A stretch of DNA of 10,239 nucleotides. Origin: Lysobacteraceae bacterium (GTDB lineage: Bacteria; Pseudomonadota; Gammaproteobacteria; Xanthomonadales; Wenzhouxiangellaceae). The stretch's first letter is position 1. Each line of letters opens with the position of its first letter. The stretch lies in NCBI GenBank assembly GCA_020201235.1, contig JAIVHD010000005.1:1-10239 (forward strand). The letters are read 5' to 3'. A program made the translations under genes and the position numbers. Below the pieces are notes generated by a model. The model was not told the DNA's origin, did not search any database, and saw nothing but the letters and a program-made list of their open reading frames with translations. Below are positions 8,329 through 10,239 of the stretch, in pieces.

Positions 8329-9143
8329 CAATCGCCTGCAGGGCAGGCTCCTACGGGTTCGGGGCCTCCTGGTTTTCGTAGGAGCGAGCCGTGCTCGCGA
8401 AGGTTTTGCTTTCGATTCAAGCGGTAGTAGATCTGACCCAACAGTTCGTACAGCGCGCGTTCGGACTTTTCGAGTGCCGTTGATTGCGGCCAGAGCCCGG
8501 CTGGACCACGAACCGCAACGTAGCGGCTGTTGAGTGGCCAGGGGCAGACCTCGAAGCCTGCCTTGCGGAAGGTCCAGGTCGCCCGCGGCAGATGCAGGGC
8601 GCTGGTTGCCAGGATGATGCGGTGCTCGGCCGACCCAAGCAGTCGCGCGACTTCAAAGGCGCTGGTCCGGGTGCTGGTCGAGCGGGTCTCGGTGCGCAGA
8701 TCCGGCGAACCGATGTCCAGTCTTTCCATCAGCGCGGCAATGATCTCGGCTTCGCCAACCCGGAACGGTCCGCCGCCCGACACGACGAGCGGCAGATCCT
8801 TCGGTGGCTTGTGTGCCTGCAGGGTGAGGACGCGGTCCAGGGTTTCGGTGGTCAGCGCGCCGAAGTCGTCCGGGTCGCGTGCCGGGCGGCGCATTCCGCC
8901 CGAAAGGAACACCAGGCTGGCGGCCTCCGGACAGGCCTCGAGCATGGCGCGCCGCTCGACCGGCGTTTGCGTCTCCACCGCGCGTACCAGCAGGTTGGCG
9001 CCCAGGGGTGTCGCAAGGCCAAGGAAAAGCACGACCAACAAAAGCGCGGCACTCAGCAGCACGCGCCGGCAGAATCGTGCAGCCACCAGCGCCAGCAGTG
9101 AGGCCAGAATAGCCAGCGTCAGTGGCGAATACAGGCTGATCAT
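8259..9143 (-). CDS. YdcF/ElyC/SanA-family (DUF218) membrane protein with REP-encoded C-terminal tail
   Basis: A 294-residue protein with two N-terminal membrane helices (about residues 5-22 and 28-46) and a DUF218 domain. Domain landmarks are LVFLSGGM, LVVSGGGPFRVGEAEII, TETRSTSTRTSAFEVARLL and ATSALHLPRATWTFRKAGFEV; the EA, S-x-x-T and H-x-P-R-A elements match YdcF/SanA/ElyC proteins. Members such as ElyC influence envelope and lipid-carrier-dependent glycan synthesis, but their biochemistry is poorly settled. ATG 9143 overlaps the flippase stop by four bases (ATGA on the - strand); no ribosome site is seen, so coupling is likely. The frame is open upstream to 9665, but that is shadow of the flippase. 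The core ends near residue 245 at IYYRLNRKQN, close to normal family length. The remaining 49 or so residues are translated from repeat units 5 and 4 and stop at a REP-head TAG. That tail is Pro/Gly-rich and unlikely to be ancestral. Confidence 0.85.
   Translation of the reverse strand: MISLYSPLTLAILASLLALVAARFCRRVLLSAALLLVVLFLGLATPLGANLLVRAVETQTPVERRAMLEACPEAASLVFLSGGMRRPARDPDDFGALTTETLDRVLTLQAHKPPKDLPLVVSGGGPFRVGEAEIIAALMERLDIGSPDLRTETRSTSTRTSAFEVARLLGSAEHRIILATSALHLPRATWTFRKAGFEVCPWPLNSRYVAVRGPAGLWPQSTALEKSERALYELLGQIYYRLNRKQNLREHGSLLRKPGGPEPVGACPAGDCPGPGKIFASTARSYENQEAPNP
8329..8409. repeat. 92-bp repeat unit 5 (3'-incomplete)
   Basis: Last copy. It matches unit 4 at all but two of 81 positions and ends shortly after the right REP; similarity is lost after TTTTGC at 8409. 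Beyond it lies unique sequence of the YdcF-like gene. All of this unit is read as protein by that gene on the - strand. Confidence 0.92.
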
Positions 9144-10239
9144 GAGCTGGAGCGCGCGGCCAGAATGCGGCGAACCCCACGGCGCAAGCTGTCGTCGAAT
9201 GCGGCCCAGACCAGGGCCGGCACGGCGATGGCGAGCGAGCCGACGATCAGTCTCGACAGCGGGCTCTGCGCGCCAAGATCGTCTGACAGGGTCAATAATG
9301 CATACATCGCCGGGGCAAACAGCGCGCTGCCGACGATCCGCGGCCAGCCTGGCAGGTAGCGCAGCTCGGCCGGGCACTGCCAGAGCTGGACGCTCGCCAG
9401 CAGGGCGTAGCTCGTCACGGTTGCTGCGACCACGCCGGCAACGCCCCAGGCCAGGATCATCGGGATGTTCAGCGCGACGTTGAACAGCGCGGCTGAGAGC
9501 GTGATCAGAAAGAACCGCAGCGACCGGCGCTGCAAAAGCAACCCGTACTGGGCGATGGAAAACAGCGAATACCACGACATGGTCATTGCAATGGCGATGA
9601 AAACAGGGGCCGAGGCCGCCTTGTCCGGGCCAGCAAGAATGACAAAGAAATCCGGGCCGACGCACAGTAGCAGGGCCGTGACCAGCGCGACGGCCAGCAC
9701 CCAGACGTCGAGCATGTCGCGCTTGAGGGCCACCACCGCTTCCGACCCGTGCGTACTGTAGAGCCTGATGGCAGTCGGAGTGAACGCCTCGTTGAGCGTC
9801 TGGCCCATGATTGCGGTAACGGCCATGGCCAGGCCGAAGCCGATCGTGTAGATGCCGACCTCAACGAAGCTTCCGGTGAGACTTCGAAGAAGAACACGGT
9901 CGGCGAATGCGAACAGCACGGCAGTCAGTTCGTTGAGCATCATCGGCAGGCCGAAGGCAAGGCCGGCCAGGACAGGTGCCCGTGACGGTGTGGCGAGTCG
10001 GCCGCGGTACCAGCGCGTGAACCACCAGGCCAGCCAGGCGGCAACCACCACCGTCACCAGCAGCCGCGCGCCGAACACGCCCAGCGCGCTGCGCTCGATG
10101 AATCCGATCGTGACCAGAACCAGAGCGACTTCGCTCCACTTCCACAGGGTCCGGATCCATATGGCGATGTCGGATCGTTCCAGGGCATAGATGATCGCGT
10201 CGACAAATCTGCACCAGACCAGCAGCGGCACGATCAGAA
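9140..10239 (-). CDS. Wzx-like polysaccharide flippase (MOP/MATE superfamily), 5'-truncated by window edge
   Basis: Polytopic membrane protein of at least 365 visible codons, with about ten hydrophobic helices and short basic loops, matching the C-terminal three quarters of oligosaccharide flippases that move undecaprenyl-linked units across the inner membrane. Characteristic pieces are GLAFGLPMMLNELTAVLF followed by ADRVLLRSLTGSFVEVGIYTIGFGLA, then LNEAFTPTAIRL, and the later WYSLFSIAQYGLLLQRR and WGVAGVVAATVTSYALLA. The pattern of 'FADR.LL....G....G.Y..G' after a helix is typical of Wzx and related exporters. A GTG occurs at 10231, but the frame continues open to the window end and the first helices of a Wzx are missing, so the start lies outside. 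It is transcribed toward the repeat array and coupled to the YdcF-like gene. It may serve the + strand cluster, though its opposite orientation leaves that open. Confidence 0.87.
   Translation of the reverse strand, partial: LIVPLLVWCRFVDAIIYALERSDIAIWIRTLWKWSEVALVLVTIGFIERSALGVFGARLLVTVVVAAWLAWWFTRWYRGRLATPSRAPVLAGLAFGLPMMLNELTAVLFAFADRVLLRSLTGSFVEVGIYTIGFGLAMAVTAIMGQTLNEAFTPTAIRLYSTHGSEAVVALKRDMLDVWVLAVALVTALLLCVGPDFFVILAGPDKAASAPVFIAIAMTMSWYSLFSIAQYGLLLQRRSLRFFLITLSAALFNVALNIPMILAWGVAGVVAATVTSYALLASVQLWQCPAELRYLPGWPRIVGSALFAPAMYALLTLSDDLGAQSPLSRLIVGSLAIAVPALVWAAFDDSLRRGVRRILAARSSS

Larger units (their letters stand above)
7961..8409. repeat. Tandem array of five 92-bp REPIN/BIME-like units
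   Basis: Five head-to-tail copies with an exact 92-base period: the GTAGGAGCGAGC element recurs at 8010, 8102, 8194, 8286 and 8378. Each unit holds an inverted pair of REP-like palindromes. The one read on the - strand is GTAGGAGCCTGC followed by CCTGCAGGCGA; the one on the + strand is GTAGGAGCGAGC followed by CGTGCTCGCGA. Both have head GTAG, a 6-bp stem and a 3-base loop. The linkers between them (about 23 bases inside a pair, 25 between pairs) are also conserved, so the duplicated unit is the whole 92-mer. Known REPs of this design in pseudomonads and xanthomonads are mobilised by RAYT transposases recognising the GTAG head; none is encoded here. The array lies where two operons converge and could affect transcript ends, mRNA decay or supercoiling, by analogy with BIMEs. 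Confidence 0.95.

Noticed and set aside
7961..8409. CRISPR array
   Set aside because: The repeats are 92 bases with conserved linkers and no variable spacers of uniform length, and no cas gene is present. Each unit is an inverted pair of hairpins, which fits REPs.
8115..8533. Open + strand frames of 88 and 108 codons across the repeats, encoding a repeated Arg/Gly-rich peptide
   Set aside because: They arise from a stop-poor GC-rich repeat read in shifted frames, have no ribosome site or non-repeat domain, and oppose the well-supported - strand gene.
8530..9483. 317-codon + strand frame opposite the YdcF-like and flippase genes
   Set aside because: Its Arg/Ser-rich composition is typical of the antisense of GC-rich genes, with no recognisable domain. 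The - strand frames carry clear family motifs.
9144..9665. Long N-terminal extension of the YdcF-like frame (to 468 codons)
   Set aside because: It lies wholly inside the flippase gene in another frame and is Arg/Pro/Ala-rich shadow sequence. The two membrane helices begin at the Met at 9143.

Overview
This is a GC-rich window that looks like a gammaproteobacterial chromosome. The basis is family content, codon use and Pseudomonas/Xanthomonas-style REP elements with a GTAG head; no taxonomic marker gene is present. Two surface-polysaccharide gene clusters converge on a short region holding a striking 92-bp tandem repeat array.

Positions 2-7955 (+ strand) hold seven tightly packed genes, each overlapping its neighbour by 1 to 14 bases and probably forming one translationally coupled operon. 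In order they are a 5'-truncated GT4 glycosyltransferase, a Wzy/WaaL-type O-antigen polymerase or ligase, a polysaccharide deacetylase (NodB domain), a membrane GT2 glycosyltransferase, a second GT4 glycosyltransferase, a CapI-type UDP-sugar 4-epimerase and a WbpO/TviB/CapL-type UDP-sugar 6-dehydrogenase. Together they cover supply of an acidic nucleotide sugar, assembly of the glycan by three transferases, trimming of acetyl groups, and polymerisation or ligation.

Positions 7961-8409 hold about five head-to-tail copies of an exact 92-bp unit. Each unit carries two oppositely oriented REP hairpins of different stem sequence (a REPIN/BIME-like unit). It sits at the meeting point of the two convergent operons.

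Positions 8259-10239 (- strand) hold a 5'-truncated Wzx-like lipid-linked oligosaccharide flippase followed, with a 4-base overlap, by a YdcF/ElyC/SanA (DUF218) membrane protein. The reading frame of the latter runs into the repeat array, so about the last 49 residues are REP-encoded and its stop codon is the TAG inside a REP head.

The genes belong to known families. The most unusual part is the repeat array: its uniform period, its two covarying hairpin types, and its capture as the C-terminus of a gene. No transposase, RAYT, tRNA, rRNA or CRISPR was found.
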